From positions 2,279,652 to 2,343,651 of the forward strand of contig BCJC01000001.1 in assembly GCA_001600175.1 (NCBI GenBank): a stretch of 64,000 bases of DNA. Direction: 5' to 3'. Below, piece by piece: positions 43,219-55,689 of this stretch (the stretch's first letter is position 1; each line of letters begins with the position of its first letter). Position numbers and translations under genes: made by a program. The notes beneath the pieces were generated by a model, which worked only from the letters and a program-made list of their open reading frames with translations, searched no databases and was not told the origin of the DNA. This DNA comes from Erythrobasidium yunnanense (taxonomy: Eukaryota; Basidiomycota; Cystobasidiomycetes; Erythrobasidiales; Erythrobasidiaceae).

Positions 43219-43976
43219 TCAGGTCATCCAGGTTGGCGCAGCGGCTCGCGTACCAGCCGGAATATGGCAGGATTTGCTTCAAGGCATACAGAGACCATGC
43301 GTTCAGCAGGGTAAGCGAATTTTCTGGCACGCGGACAAAGTGCACAGCCCGCAGAATGTGGCCTGCATTTGCGTAATAGTGATGGCTTATCGTGACATCA
43401 GCGAGGTGGACTGTCGATAGTTACTGATATTGTTCGTAGCTATCAGCTTGATAAGGACCTCCTGTGGCAGAAGCTGAAACGATACTGGGAAGGGGAGGTC
43501 AGACGAAGCTTATCCTGAAGACTGACACGTACTTGCACCTTGATTTCTCTATCGACTGGGCTTCTAGATGTGGGGGATAGAAATGGGAGCCGCCACGGAC
43601 TGATACGTGCGCTAGCTCCGGAATGCCGCCAGCTTTTGAAGTGCAGAGTACTGAAAGGTATGCATTAGACATTATCAGTGGCTTTGAGAACGGTCCCTTC
43701 GTCCGTCATCAGTCTATTAGATTTATTACGATACAGAATCTTAGCATTACGCAACCACAACTTCCTCATGTTGTAGGGGAGCCGTCCGCCATTCCGTTAT
43801 ATACCGGAAAGGGGTCTGGATTAGTCTGCCTCGTTCTTCCTCCAATTCTGCGTTTATTTTGGCCATTCCGTGCTGTAAGAACAGCCGCTTTTCCAACCGA
43901 AACGGCGCATCTTGTATCAGCAGGTGTATCCCTCGCCGTAACAGGTGTATAGTGAATAGATAGATTTGCTGATGCT
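43219..43976. other. Intergenic region upstream of the 43.2-kb gene
   Basis: 758 bases, flanked by two minus-strand genes: promoter of the unknown gene and 3' flank of the DUF2433 gene. Open frames here are short or antisense to the Gly-rich tail. No tRNA or repeat is seen. Confidence 0.45.
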
Positions 43977-46674
43977 TCATGCGCCGGTGGTAGGCGCGGC
44001 AGCAGGAGCAGCGCTTGGTGCGGGCCCGGGTGTGGAAGCAGGTGCGGCAGGCTTGTCTGAGCTCTGGCCTTGCCCTGCAGAAGCAGCAGCGGTACCATCT
44101 CCGGAAGAGAACCCTCCACGACCTCCTCGACCGCTACCACGTCCTCGATCTCCACGTCCCGAATTGCCTCTGTTGTTTGGCCCTCCACGCGGACTGTGCT
44201 GGCCTTCTGCAGGACTTCCATTCTGATTGTTGTTTCTAGGTTGGAAGCCACCTCCATTACCTCGTCCACGACCGCGGAAGGACCCGTTGCCTCTTCCTAC
44301 ACCACCTTCACCTCCTGAGCTAGCGTCGCCTTGTCCGTTACTCCAGTTTCCAGACCCTTCTCGACGATTGTTATAGTTGTTATTGAAGCCACCGCGACGT
44401 GGTTGTTGAGAGCCCTCTCCCTCCTTTGCACCATCTCCACTCGGCTTTGTTCTCCAGTCAGAAGAGGCGGAAGAAGGTGTAGGTAGTGGATCGGCAGGTT
44501 TTGATGTAGTTGCAGGAGGAGCATTAGGATCTGCACCAGTCTGTTCGCCTTCCTTCTTTTCTACAGGAGAGCTAGCTGAAGCAGACGAAGTCGATGCCTG
44601 GTGCTGCTGCTGCCTGTTTCCTTGCTGGACATACTGCTCTCGGGGATGGTTAATACCAGGTCCTTTTTGTCTTGCATTTCCGAACCCGCCTCTACCTCCA
44701 GACATATTGTTCTGGAAGGTACCTTTCCTAGCGAAGCCGCTTGCCATGTTGTTGAAGGCTTCACTTGATGGAGGGGCCTTTGCAGTCGGAGAAGTAGCAG
44801 GAGGTGCATCGCTCGGCATGGATGCTGATGGTGCGCCAGTAGTGTTGACGGGCTTTGCACCCTGGGCAGAACTTGCTGTAGACGATGGGTTGGCAGACAT
44901 GGCGGGTGCCTGAGCCTGAGATGTAGAGGCAGAGGGAGATTGCTGCTGTTGCTGTTGGGGTGCGGGCGACTGGACTGGCTTCTGAGCAAACGGTGGTCGA
45001 TTGTTTCGCTGCTGCTGGTTTCCTGATTGCAAAGGTTGAGCATTTCCCTTCATTCGATAGGCGAAGTTGAAGCCTGTACAAACTCCTGATTAGTTCCTGC
45101 ATGCTTGCTCGGGAGCAGTCCCAGCTCACCTGTGTTCTTCATCTCCGATCCTACTCTGCCCTCCTTGATGTCTAAGACCAGCGTGCCATAAGCCGCATCT
45201 GGTAGATTCCAATGCCACGAGTTCTTCCACGCCGGTTCTTCCGCATTCTCATTGGGTATTCTCCTCGCTACCGCCAATGCATTCTGTAGCAGCTTTTTTT
45301 GCTGGTCATCGATAACTTGATCGATCTGCGTTTTGACAGTCTCGTACACTTCCATGAAGCCTTTGTTGGCTTGCGTGAACTTTGCGCGGAAAGTGTCGGG
45401 ATCGGACTGGGTTGCAAAGTCATTGTAGGAGGAGCCATAGCGGAAATGGAGGGCGCCGGAGATGGTGAAGTCGGCTTTGATGGCGAGCGCTAGCTGTGCA
45501 AGGAGACCTTCTTTGCCAATAGAGCCGTGTGTGACGAGAAGGCGGGTCTCAGAGGGGTCGAAGACCTGTGTATGACATTATTCAGATTGATTCACAACGT
45601 TTGGATGATAACTCAACCTACCTTCTGCGCCGTGTCAATGAGTTCTCCTATTTGTAAAGCAGTCGTCCACATTACGCCGTTTCCTCCAGCTATCGTAGCT
45701 GCGCCTTCGCCATTGTCGAACAGCTTATGATGAACTAGGGATCCTCCCAGACCGAAAAGTCGTAGTCTAACTCCTCCTGTGACTATACATCTCGTCACAC
45801 CTTCCGAAAGGATTGTAAGGTTGTGGATAGAGTATTCTTGGCTTGAAGAAATAGATTGGGAAGCTTGATTTGCGGGAGATTGGGAAGTTGTGATAGTGGA
45901 TGTTTTCGCTAGTCTGATCTTCTCGATGATTGCGATGTCTTCACATGCACCATAGACGGCATACACAGGTACATTGAGCTTGATCTCGCCTGAAACAAGT
46001 TTTGGGAATTCGGAAATGATAAACTTGACGCCCTTCTGATCTGCTATTTGCTCATCTGTAGGATCAAGGAGCTTCTCTCTCATTTGACCTAGGGAAAGCT
46101 GGTTCTGAGGTGAGGATGGGAAGTGTTTCTCGCGGACCTGAGGGTCGATAAGAGACGAATACTGGACGACATGCCTAAGCGTTCTGTCTGATATACGCTC
46201 AACAGAGTCTTTGTCTGTGTGCAGAAACAAGGCAAGTAAGCAAGCTGTTGCATAGTACTTGCATTTCGGTCAGACGCACCGTAAAAACCGAAATCGCCAG
46301 TATGGATGATAGCGGTAGCTTTGTGGATTGAAGCGAGCTCATTCAGACGGGAGATCTTGCCTGTTTACGAGGTACTTAGCATTGGATCTTGCTACAGGAT
46401 GCTTGACGCCTTTTTCATGCGCGGACAGGACTGACCTCGGATGTCAGCTACACATAGGATCCTGCCGCCATTAGGATAGTCCAGAAGGTCTATACGCTCG
46501 CTGGGCGTCTCTGCAGTGTCGTTCAAGTCAGAAATGTCCCAGAATTTCGCTCGAAAAGAGCCGGTCTGTGCCTTTCGTTCGTTCTTTCGCGAACTCACCT
46601 GGATGATGCTGGCCATTGGTAGTCGTCGAGTTTGTCGTTTGCTGCTGCGCGATGTCGCTGCTGGCTGCGTTCAT
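43977..46674 (-). CDS. DUF2433 metallophosphoesterase-like protein with Gln- and RGG-rich tail
   Basis: Member of a fungal family (DUF2433) with a calcineurin-like phosphoesterase fold; role probably in RNA biology because of the RGG tail (inference). Six exons (46599-46674, 46436-46510, 46280-46360, 45622-46214, 45130-45565, 43977-45073) give 785 residues. Core motifs: GGRILCVADIRGKISRLNEL, IIHTGDFGFYDKDSVERI, RTLRHVVQYSSL, VYAVYGACEDIAIIEKI, FGLGGSLVHHKLFDNGEG, WTTALQIGELIDTAQKVFD, LLVTHGSIGKEGLLAQLA and LHFRYGSSYNDF. The usual GNHE is replaced by GACED and the last His motif by GALHF, as in other family members, so catalysis is doubtful. The C-terminal 350 residues are Gln/Ser-rich and then a long RGG/GRG region. 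True start ATG 46674 is joined over an 88-nt intron; the ATG at 46616 lies in that intron. Confidence 0.85.
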
Positions 46675-46947
46675 GCTGGAATTGACCTGGATTTCAAGGT
46701 GTTTGACGGAGGTTAAGCGAAGTAAGACGTAAGTCAATGCTTGGAGCCCTAAGATGTACGAGAAAGCGTTACAAACGTCTAATACAGTTCTCTGCAGGGT
46801 ATATCATTGCTGGCAATCGCGCAAGTCTTTGGATTTTATGGCTAATATGACTATCGGGTGCTCGCTTTAATACTCTGCTCTTCTCTACTCCACCTTGAAG
46901 ATACATACATACCTCTGAACCTGCCTTATTCCTAACGAGAGCGAGAT
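46675..46947. promoter_or_regulatory. Divergent intergenic region, DUF2433 gene / F-box pseudogene
   Basis: 273 bases. An in-frame upstream ATG for the DUF2433 gene exists at 46737 and would add 21 residues. No other signal stands out. Confidence 0.4.
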
Positions 46948-48264
46948 ATGTTCAGTCCTTGTGTCTCCACTTCGCATAACATGGCCTGGCAGATCCCAGA
47001 AATCATGGAGAGAATCTTTGTCCATATTCTGGCGATTATTGATCACCGCGGAGCCAGATCAGCGATACCTTACAGTCTGAAGGACGTTCAGGCGTGAGCT
47101 TTCTCTTTCCGTACGCCGAGAATCGCGCAGAACGGCTGAAGCGAGTTGTCGAACGTATGCAGAGCATCTCTCGTATGCAAGGCCTGGTATGCTCCCGCGA
47201 TGCGCATTCACGATGCCGTCGTGAATTTTGCGGACAAAAGAAAGCTGCTCATCATGCCAGACGACAGCCTTGGAGAATGTAGGATGCTGTCGATACCTTT
47301 GTACGGCTCACCTCTATCAAAGTCCAGAGCTGCACATCACTGGCGAGATGTTCGATGCAAGACTACCTCTCTTCCGTGCTTTACGGGGTCTCTTCCTTAG
47401 TACGAAGCGAAATAGCGAAGACTTTGACCTATCTACTCTTCTCCGCAACAATGATTTTCTAGACATCATCTCGTATATATGCACGCGCATCGAAGAGCTG
47501 GAAGCCGCGTCCGTGGCCTTCCATACGCCGTCCGAGATTATATACGAGCTGGCTCTCCCATCAACTGCGGACGTACGATACCTTCTGCTCTCCCAGATCG
47601 ACTGCTATCGAAGCGTCAAGCTATTCGAATATTCAAGACGACCAACGCAGCTCATTTCCCTCTCCGTGACAGTGCGTAGAGCAAACTGTTGATCAGCGCT
47701 CTCTCAGCCTTCGATTCCTAGGCCTGCGCCGTTATCGTCTCGTCTCTCGCGAAGCATTAGCCCGAGGTGCCAGTCCTATTGCTCTCCAGCTCCGTCAACT
47801 CGTTCTGGGCGTTTTTCCCGCCCTACCGCATCATCTGACTGGCATACCTCCTCTGGCCCTGCTCACCTCCCCCGCCTTCAAGCAAAGACAGTTTATGCGG
47901 TTCAAGTAATCATATTCTGCCGCTATGTCACAACTTGGTGTCTCTGATCGTTCAAGACGAAGATCTGGTAACAGCCAGCCTTGATAACCTGCAAAACCTG
48001 GAGGAACTGCTTATTCAACAGAAACAAGGTTATTCACATTTCGCCGATGAGAGTATGCGTTCCGGCTTGCGCCTCCCAAAGCTACGGAAGCTTACCCTCT
48101 ATGTCAATGAGGAAGTCCCATGCAGCGACGCCGCCATAAGAAACTGTTTAGGCAGGGGCCTTGAAATGAGGGCGGATCGCTATCTGAACCGTAACTTATC
48201 CCCGGACACGACCTCTGCGTTCTGGCGATTTCTACCTACCGTCAAGCAAGTGCTCCTAGGTTGA
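46948..48264 (+). pseudogene. Broken F-box/LRR-like paralogue
   Basis: A degenerate copy of the F-box gene at 54202-55583. Exon 1 (46948-47093) reads an F-box-like WQIPEIMERIFVHIL, the intron 47094-47162 is intact, and exon 2 resumes AASLVCKAWYAPAMRIH, matching SAALVCRAWYPLAMR in the intact copy. After that the frame breaks. ELHITGEMFDARL is in a different frame from the preceding IPLYGSPLSKS; comparison suggests loss of a GA dinucleotide near 47327-47331. The middle is shortened: about 20 codons and the second intron region are reduced to about 36 bases near 47670. One extra base lies near 47861 (GGCCCTGCTCACC against GGCCCACTCACC). The end (NLVSLIVQDEDLVTASLDNL) aligns again. I read it as a decayed host gene duplicate. 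Confidence 0.75.
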
Positions 48265-48757
48265 GTACCTACGCACCTCACAACCCTGATTGGTCTAACC
48301 ATCATGCGAGCTTCGCGCTCTGCAAAGCAGAAGAGCATATATCGCAGCTTCTCTATCGTGACATCTTTGGCCTTTGAAGCAGATATGTCAGTATGTTGTG
48401 GTAGGCCGGCATCTGTGTGGACGGAGTGGGAAGTAGGAGTTACAGAAGTTAGAAAGTAACTGTTTTTCCATGTATTGCGTACACGAAGTGCGAAGTGACG
48501 AAGTACAACCTGTTCGAGCTGCAATTGCATCTCGGCTGATCGCATTTGACTCCCGACAAAGACCTGGGCGAAGGCCGTTGGAGCGATTTGTACGCCTTGT
48601 CTACGCTTTCTATCATGAAGATATATATCTAGTCGCTGGCGATCGAATTGCGACAAACCTCCCTACCATGCAAGCCGATATCACCACAACGCTTTAGGAC
48701 TTTGGTCAAATCAGTTGGCAAGATGCATAGTCACAATACCTCAGCCTTACTGCAATC
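48265..48757. other. Intergenic region between the F-box pseudogene and MED13
   Basis: 493 bases, presumably the MED13 promoter. Short frames on both strands (for example 48470-48697) have no recognisable domain. Nothing else is seen. Confidence 0.45.
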
Positions 48758-51700
48758 ATGAACTCGCCTGGATCATCACCTTTCACCATTAGCCAGCTAG
48801 GCTTGAAGCAGCAGTCCGGCTCGAGCGGAGGCTCTAACGCACCTTTCTACGCTTCTCCATTATATTCTGAGCCGGCGCCAATCTACACACCTCATCTTAC
48901 ACCTCTCTCCTATCGATTGAGCCTCTCCCGCCCTCCCAAAGAACCAACAAGCTCGAGCGAATCGCATTCCGAAGGCTCAGAAGACGATCATCCGCCAGTC
49001 AAAGTAGAGCTGCCGCCAACTTCAATACAGCTACCTCAGACTCCAGGCATTCTTCCAGCTACTCCAGGCCCCTCCCAACCTCCCATCTCGCCGGCTATTC
49101 CTCCTTGGCGCGTCCGGTGGGCCTGCTTTTCGCTCGCATCGGATAGTCAGGTCGCTATACCCTCTGGGAACTTAGGCAACAGTAATGTACATGCTTCCTC
49201 GTCCTCAACAGGAGGTACCCCAGCTAGAGCTGGGGAGACAGCCGCGAACAACGATCGTGCATCCGGCGCTACGCCTACGCAACATCAGGCTTCCCGACAC
49301 TCGATATCTTCGCAATCGGCACCCATTGGAAGGCTAAAGGAGAAGGCCAGAACAAGATCAGACTCAAACGTTTCCACCAGCAGCAAGAAACAACGATTCA
49401 CCGCGTACCCAACGCATAAAGATCAGAATCAGCTCATCGATCCCGATCAGCCTATCTCTCGGCTCCTTAGTGGCATAAAGAGTCGCGCCAGCGCTGCTGC
49501 TTCCGCTTCAACTACCTCAGTCACCGACCCTTTCAAAGAGGCTAAGAACGTATATCTCCATGCCGGTAGCCCGATTGAAGACGATACTGCGGCGGCGGAC
49601 CTTCCTCTTCGAATGGCCCATATTGAAGTTGATGGCGGGCCAGATCTGGCTGCCGGGATTGCAAGACGTCTCTGGCTTTTCAGTATTCTAGCGGATCAGC
49701 GCGATTCCGCCTTGGATGCCTTTGGATCCTATGCTGGCCTCGAGAGTAAGTAATCTTCGTATCTATGTACGCTCCAAGCCAATGCTAACGGCAAGACTCA
49801 CCTCTTAGTGACATCCTCTGGGTCCTTCTCGTGTCAAGACCTCTTCCCTTCCTTGTACAACGACAACTCCATTTACACCGCTCCATCATCCCGACCTGCA
49901 AGACTGTATGCTTCAAGCTTACAGCTCGCGACAAATGTCAACGGCGAAGCTGTGAAAGCGAGCGAGACTTTCTTGCTCACAGTCAGACAGCGACTTTTGA
50001 ACCAAAGCTTGGAGAAATGTAGACCAGAAGTCGCTGCCAAGGGCGTCCTCTGCGGTGACGGTCTGGTGTGGCCATCTACCTCAGAAAGAATCTCGTCGCC
50101 TTGCGCGAAGTCTGCTGTCTATCTGTCATACGATCTTCATTTCGACTATCTTGGAATAGTCGCTACTGCATTCCTACACCCGGTCACACTCGCTCCAGTC
50201 AGCGTTCCTGGCCCGCCTACGAAGCGACGCAAGCTACTTCCTGGCGATTCTATTGTACTCTGCCCGATAGGACTTCCCGCGACGTTCGTACGCTGGTATG
50301 GCGTAGAGTCACAAGAGCAGCCCTCAGCTAAAACAGCGAGTAGAGAAAAAGCAACTATCGAGAGTTTGAGACAAGCTTTCACCGAAGGCCTAGAAGACGA
50401 AGCTGGGGATGTGGCAGCCGAAGACATCTGGTGCTTGGCTCGTACAGGCGAAATTGAGGTAGTCTGGCCTGCTTCATTTGCTCTAGCACAAACGGATCTG
50501 AACGACAAGGCTTTGGTCGCCATCGATCCGGAAAATCGGGAGACAAAGGCCGCACCTGTCATACTACCCACATCTCGGGACTTGGTGCCTAGAAATAAGC
50601 GCATAGACTACCTTACAGACCTCACCTCCGCCTACATCGAACAACAAGGCAAGGAGCGGGAGCGTGAACGGAAGGAGAAGGCAGAGAGACAGTTAGCCTC
50701 GCAGCAGAACAAACAGATGGCGCTCGAAGTACCTGCTACTGTAGTGCAGCATACTCTAACAACAACGCCCGCTTCGATGGACCAGGGTCAGCAAGTCCAA
50801 GGTGGAGCGCTCCTCATGAATGTTGACAGACCGCTCGTGCACCAGTCTGCATCAACAGCAGATAACAGGAAGGCATCAGCTAAGACGCGGGGTTTACGGA
50901 GATCTGGAGTGCACACACTCGCTTCGCTCGCCGCCCGACTGCCTCCACCTCGCAAGCCTAGATCTACGGCCAGCAAGTCCGCGACCGCAGAAGCTACGAC
51001 TCAGGATAGCCTCGATTCACAGATGGACACGAACGGGACAGATCGTCTCTATTCTGCGCCCCTTTCGATGGCAACGTCCGTGTCTCGAGAAGCTACTGTG
51101 CCGGCTTCGGCTCCTCCGGCGCTGTCCGCATTCTCAGCTACTCAGGAGTCGAGGTACACCGACTTCTCTTGGGATTCTCACGGAAACGACAGTCACGCGC
51201 CATTCGGATTGTCAAATATCTTTGCGGACAACTCCTTCATGTTCGAAGACGATGGGAACAACATGTTTGCGGACAATGGTCTCACTGAAGACGACTTCAG
51301 CTTCTTCGACACTCCTGCTGTTCCTGTCCTCCCACCTCTGGCAGAAGCTGCGGCGGTCCCAAACCTAACAGACACGCAAAGCCTCGTGCCGCTCGATTAC
51401 CACAATGCCAATGCTCCGATAGATCATTTTGGCCATCTCATGCCTACAAGTGATTCGCCTGCATCGGCCGCTATGCTCGGCACCTCCCCCTTATTTTTGG
51501 ATAATCCTACTCCTTCAACTGTCTCTTCGACGACCAAGCCTTCTTCGACTACCACATTCGCAATGGAGTCTCCTTTTACGTCCGTCTTCTCAGCCTCCCC
51601 CCTTTTTCTGACAGACTACCCTGTTCCGAAAGCTTCGCAGTCGGGTGTCTCTGAGCCTACCGGCGGAGGCCCACTGCCTAATCCCTTACAGGAAGCTACA

Positions 51701-54156
51701 GTGACTCCCCCTCAGCTTGTGTCGAAATATGCGATCACGCCAGTCGGTTTCGATGACCATATGGGTGCCTCGATAGTCTCGCCTCATCGAGATCGTGCAT
51801 TCGGCCCAATCAGATTCGCCGATGACTCTATGTGTGCCGCTATATATGCGGAAATGTCGCTCTCGCCACATTCACGAAAGGTCCCTTTGGCTCGAGAGCT
51901 CGTACAGACCCACTGTGATGCAAAAGCCAGGGCGCTTCGGGCGAGATTCATAGGGCGACCTCCCAAGCTCGATAATGCACAGCTTCGGCGGCGGTGGATC
52001 CCTTCTGACAGTGCGCGCCCGCACCTAGTGTACGATAGTACCTCGGATTCCGATCTCAGCGAAGTCGACACCCCAAGTCAGACTCACCGCATGCACAGCA
52101 GCTCTCGTCCCATATCTCAGCATGGAAGCTCTGAAGTCTATCCTATCTATATATCCGCTGAGCTGCTGCACGCCAAAACGCTTGTTGCTCAGCTGGTGCC
52201 ACTCCAAACGGATCCGATAAGTAGTGTCGCAAAAGCACACGAAGGTGGTAGAGCAACGAAAGGCGAAAAGGAGGCTGTTGCTACAGTCTTCCTACAACAA
52301 GTGGTGGAGAACCCGCACTTCCGTCGGCGACTGGGTATCATCAAAGCTTGTGGAGATGGAAGTAAACCCGACACTGCACGAACGCATATTGCTTTGGACG
52401 AGCATACACCTGCCTTGACTATAGATACGATTCCTGCAACCTCAATCGGCATAGTATGCCACTCCGCCGTTATGAAAATGTCGGCCTTAGCCCTCAACTT
52501 CTGGAATAAAATAGGCATCAAACCATACAATGGTCCTAAAGATGTCAAAGTCATAGTCTTGGCGGCATCCAGCATCTCGACTGACGAGGTACAAAGCGCT
52601 ATACAACCATGGCTGCAGGATTTGAGCATAGCTTATCAGGTGAGGCCATGGTTCTCCACGTGGCTTGTCTCGTACTGATCGACTTCCTCATATACAAGGC
52701 GGCGAACCTGGGCAATCTAAGCTATGCAAGCCAAACGGCCGAGGCAAGCGGCCCTTTATATACTCTAAATTCGGGCAGCAGCACCTTGAGCGAGATTGCA
52801 TCTTTACAAGAGAAACTTCACTCAATAAGTAGGTACCGAGAAGTCAAAGCGCGAGTCATCCGGCTGATTCACAATGTTCAGGCAGTCGCATCAGTCAGGA
52901 CTTTGGTACCGCCGCTTACGCAGCGGCTTATATTCTCGTGACCGATGAAGAGTGTCTAAACCCCAGCTCTACGCTTATCTATGCCTGCCTTCGGATCTGC
53001 CTACTTCGGAAAGGTTTAGTCCCGCAGATACTGCCTCTTTCGGTGCTAGCGGAGAGGCTCTCGTCTGGATGGGAGACAAGCGCCTCTCAAAGGAGTCTGG
53101 CTTCTCGGCTCGCAATGACTTTATACAATCGTCTAAGCATCTGCGTAGAACGCTTCACAGCCAAGCGCTTAGAGACTCTGCCGGCAACCATGATGCCTTC
53201 TGGCCCGACCAGTAGGCTGTTTCCAGCTCCGGCCTTCAAGATCATCACCGGACGCAAGCAGATCTGCACCTTCGCCACTCACTGGCCGCCGCCAACACTG
53301 GACATCACTCACCGTCACCGGATACTCCATGTCGGTTACGCTTATACATCCGATCACAAGTGGCTATTACTATCAGCCATCGATGACGAAGGCGAGTATT
53401 CGTCAGTCAGAGTCAGGAACATCGATGGTTTGGAGCCCAAATTCCGCATTCGGCGCGTATGGCATTTTGCGAAAGAGATTGCCGAGTCGTTGAACGTTGA
53501 GTGGAGGCTTTGCATAGCGAAGGCTGGGCATATGCCGCTGGAAGAGCTGCAGAGTACGTGTCGCTATGGACTTCTGATCGCTGAAAGCTAATTTCGTCTA
53601 TGCAGCATGGACGGAAAGCTTGACAGGACTCGTGGCTGCAGTGAAGCGTCCTATGCATGTCACTATAGGTTGCATCGGCGAAAGCCTTCCTGTAGCTCCT
53701 GCTGCATCAATGGCAGCGGAAAGCGAAGGTCATCAAGAGGGCATATTCTCTTCAGATACATCCATCAAGGCGACGTACTCGGATCAGCCAACAGCAATTT
53801 ATGATCAATTCGAGACGACAGTGTCGGGCCTCCCAAGATCGAGGAAGAGAACATGTTATGCACTGGTATCTTCGTGGCTGCATTACATTCCCAAGCATAT
53901 CGAGGCAGCTCCCGCGTCCGCCAGCCAATCCTACTCCTATCATATCTTGTTTGCGTGCGCACATCCGATGTCGAGCAATTCACAGATGCTGAGTGCATAT
54001 CTGCGCGACGTGACAAAGTCGTATATGGATCTGCGAACTCTCGGTCAGCAGAGGTGGGAGCTAGGAGATGAGCAAGCGCCAGACTCTTGTCTGCCTTGGC
54101 ATCTTGCAGTGACGCGCTTGCTACGGGAGTTCGAATTTGAGTCGTTGTTTCAGTAG
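48758..54156 (+). CDS. MED13: Mediator kinase-module subunit Med13
   Basis: Large subunit (Srb9/Ssn2) linking the Cdk8 kinase module to core Mediator; represses or tunes RNA polymerase II transcription. Five exons (48758-49745, 49809-52639, 52699-52828, 52882-53553, 53606-54156) give 1723 residues. Recognised by the central NGLTEDDFSFFD motif, a hallmark of Med13. Also by PAIPPWRVRWACFSLASD and ARRLWLFSILADQRDSALDA in the N-terminal domain, SIVLCPIGLPATFVRWYGVE, and the PIWI-like C-terminus (LVPQILPLSVLAERL, SRLAMTLYNRLSICVERF, HVGYAYTSDHKWLLLSAIDD, LPWHLAVTRLLREFEFESLF). The middle is disordered, including a long charged helix (ERERERKEKAERQLASQQNK). The second intron (52640-52698) appears to end at ACAAG. 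An F-box gene begins 45 bases after the stop. Confidence 0.92.
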
Positions 54157-54201
54157 TCTCTATCGTCACGTACAACAAGCTATCTGGGCATTGGATATTC
54201 T

Positions 54202-55583
54202 ATGAATCTTGTATTGACAGATTGTCCTTCTTCTGACTCCATGGCGATACACATCCCGGAAGTGCTAGAGCGAGTCTTCGAATATGTTCTCGACGTGAGA
54301 TACTCCCATGGCACACTTTTCCTCAGCGAAGATGGCCTCAACACACTCAGCTCGTAATCGAAGACCAAATCCTCTGTTGTCACTTCGTCTGCATCAGCTG
54401 ACGGGACCATGCTATGGACAGCGCAGCACTTGTGTGCAGAGCGTGGTATCCATTAGCTATGCGTGCTAAAAACATGGCAATATGCTGGCGAAAGAAAGAC
54501 CAGTCGCTGGCACGCAAAGATCACCACCTCCGCAGTTGCAAGTTGCTCGAGGTCTGGCTACATGGCGCCGGAGCTCCGGAGCGTAGAGAGCTGCATATCA
54601 CGGGCGACGATGTCAATGCTCAACTTGCACATCTCACCAATTTGCGAGCGCTCTGGCTTGCTAGCACCATTCAAACGGAGGACATCGATATCGCTGCCTT
54701 GGTGCAAAGCTCCGCGCTCCGCTGTATCGAATATGTCTGCATACCGGACGAGGCTTACGAGCAGGCTCCCCGCCTGTCATCGCATACTGCCACTTCCCTT
54801 CTTTACGAATTAGCTGGTCGCAGCGCAAGTTCTTTGCGATACTTGCGGTTGGCCAACCTCGCATGCTACATCTTCCAGCGGCCCTTCTTCTGTGGTACGA
54901 CTATACAACTTGTCTCGCTATTCCTGGATGGCTGCATACTCGATAACGAGCAATTTGCATGGTTGATGTCTTCGCAGATATCTACGTGAGTTAATCGTAG
55001 CTTTTGACGCTCAGTGACTGAGGCTACCTACTGCAGTCTGCGGAATTTAGGCCTTCATCGAATGCAGGGTGTGTCTCGCAACACGTTGATTCAAGAGATC
55101 ACATCAGTGGCCCCTGAACTTCGAAAGCTATGTCTTGCACTGTCTCCTACCCTTCCGTCAGTCCTGGCGGGAATCGCTCCTTTGGCCCACTCACCTTCCC
55201 CGCTACTAAGTCAAGACAGTCTAGACGGCTTGAGCAACGCTATCGTTCCTCATTGCCGCGCTTTGAAATCGTTGGTATTGCAAGATCCAGGAGTACTCGA
55301 GGCTGCCTTTGACAACCTACAAAGTCTTCAAAGTCTGACCATACAGCATCGCCATGTGCAACAATTTTTCCCGGATGCAACTGTGCGGGATACCTCCTGG
55401 CTTCCTAAGTTACGCGAAGCACGGCTATACACTCGATGGGTGCCTTCTACAGACGACGGATGGGACGCAAGGGGATTGGATGTCACAGTCGGCACATTCG
55501 GATACTTCTGGGCGCCGTCCGAGATGGGTCAGATGTTCGGTGATACGCTCCCGGAACCCGCAGAACTGATGGGAGAGGAATAA
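54202..55583 (+). CDS. F-box/LRR-like protein (intact copy)
   Basis: Probable substrate adaptor for an SCF ubiquitin ligase. Three exons (54202-54353, 54422-54985, 55037-55583) give 420 residues, or 407 if the second ATG at 54241 is used. The N-terminal IHIPEVLERVFEYVLD then SAALVCRAWYPLAMRAK is the degenerate fungal F-box. The rest has leucine-rich-like repeats (LLEVWLHGAG, LTNLRALWLAST, SLRYLRLANLACY, LRNLGLHRMQGV, LKSLVLQDPGVLEAAFDNLQ, LQSLTIQHRH). It ends in an acidic PEPAELMGEE. A decayed paralogue lies on the other side of MED13 at 46948-48264. The target is unknown. Confidence 0.75.
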
Positions 55584-55689
55584 CTGTGTTAAGCTTGCCA
55601 GTCACATTGTAATGTCAAGCTGTGTCGTCTAGCGTTCTAGCAAACCTTATGCGGCTTCGAGCCCGACTTAACTATCGACAGCAGAGTAG

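Noticed and set aside
46511-46616. ATG at 46616 as the start of the DUF2433 gene
   Set aside because: It lies at the 5' splice region; ATG 46674 splices in frame to ETPSERIDLLDYP and uses a good GTGAGT donor.
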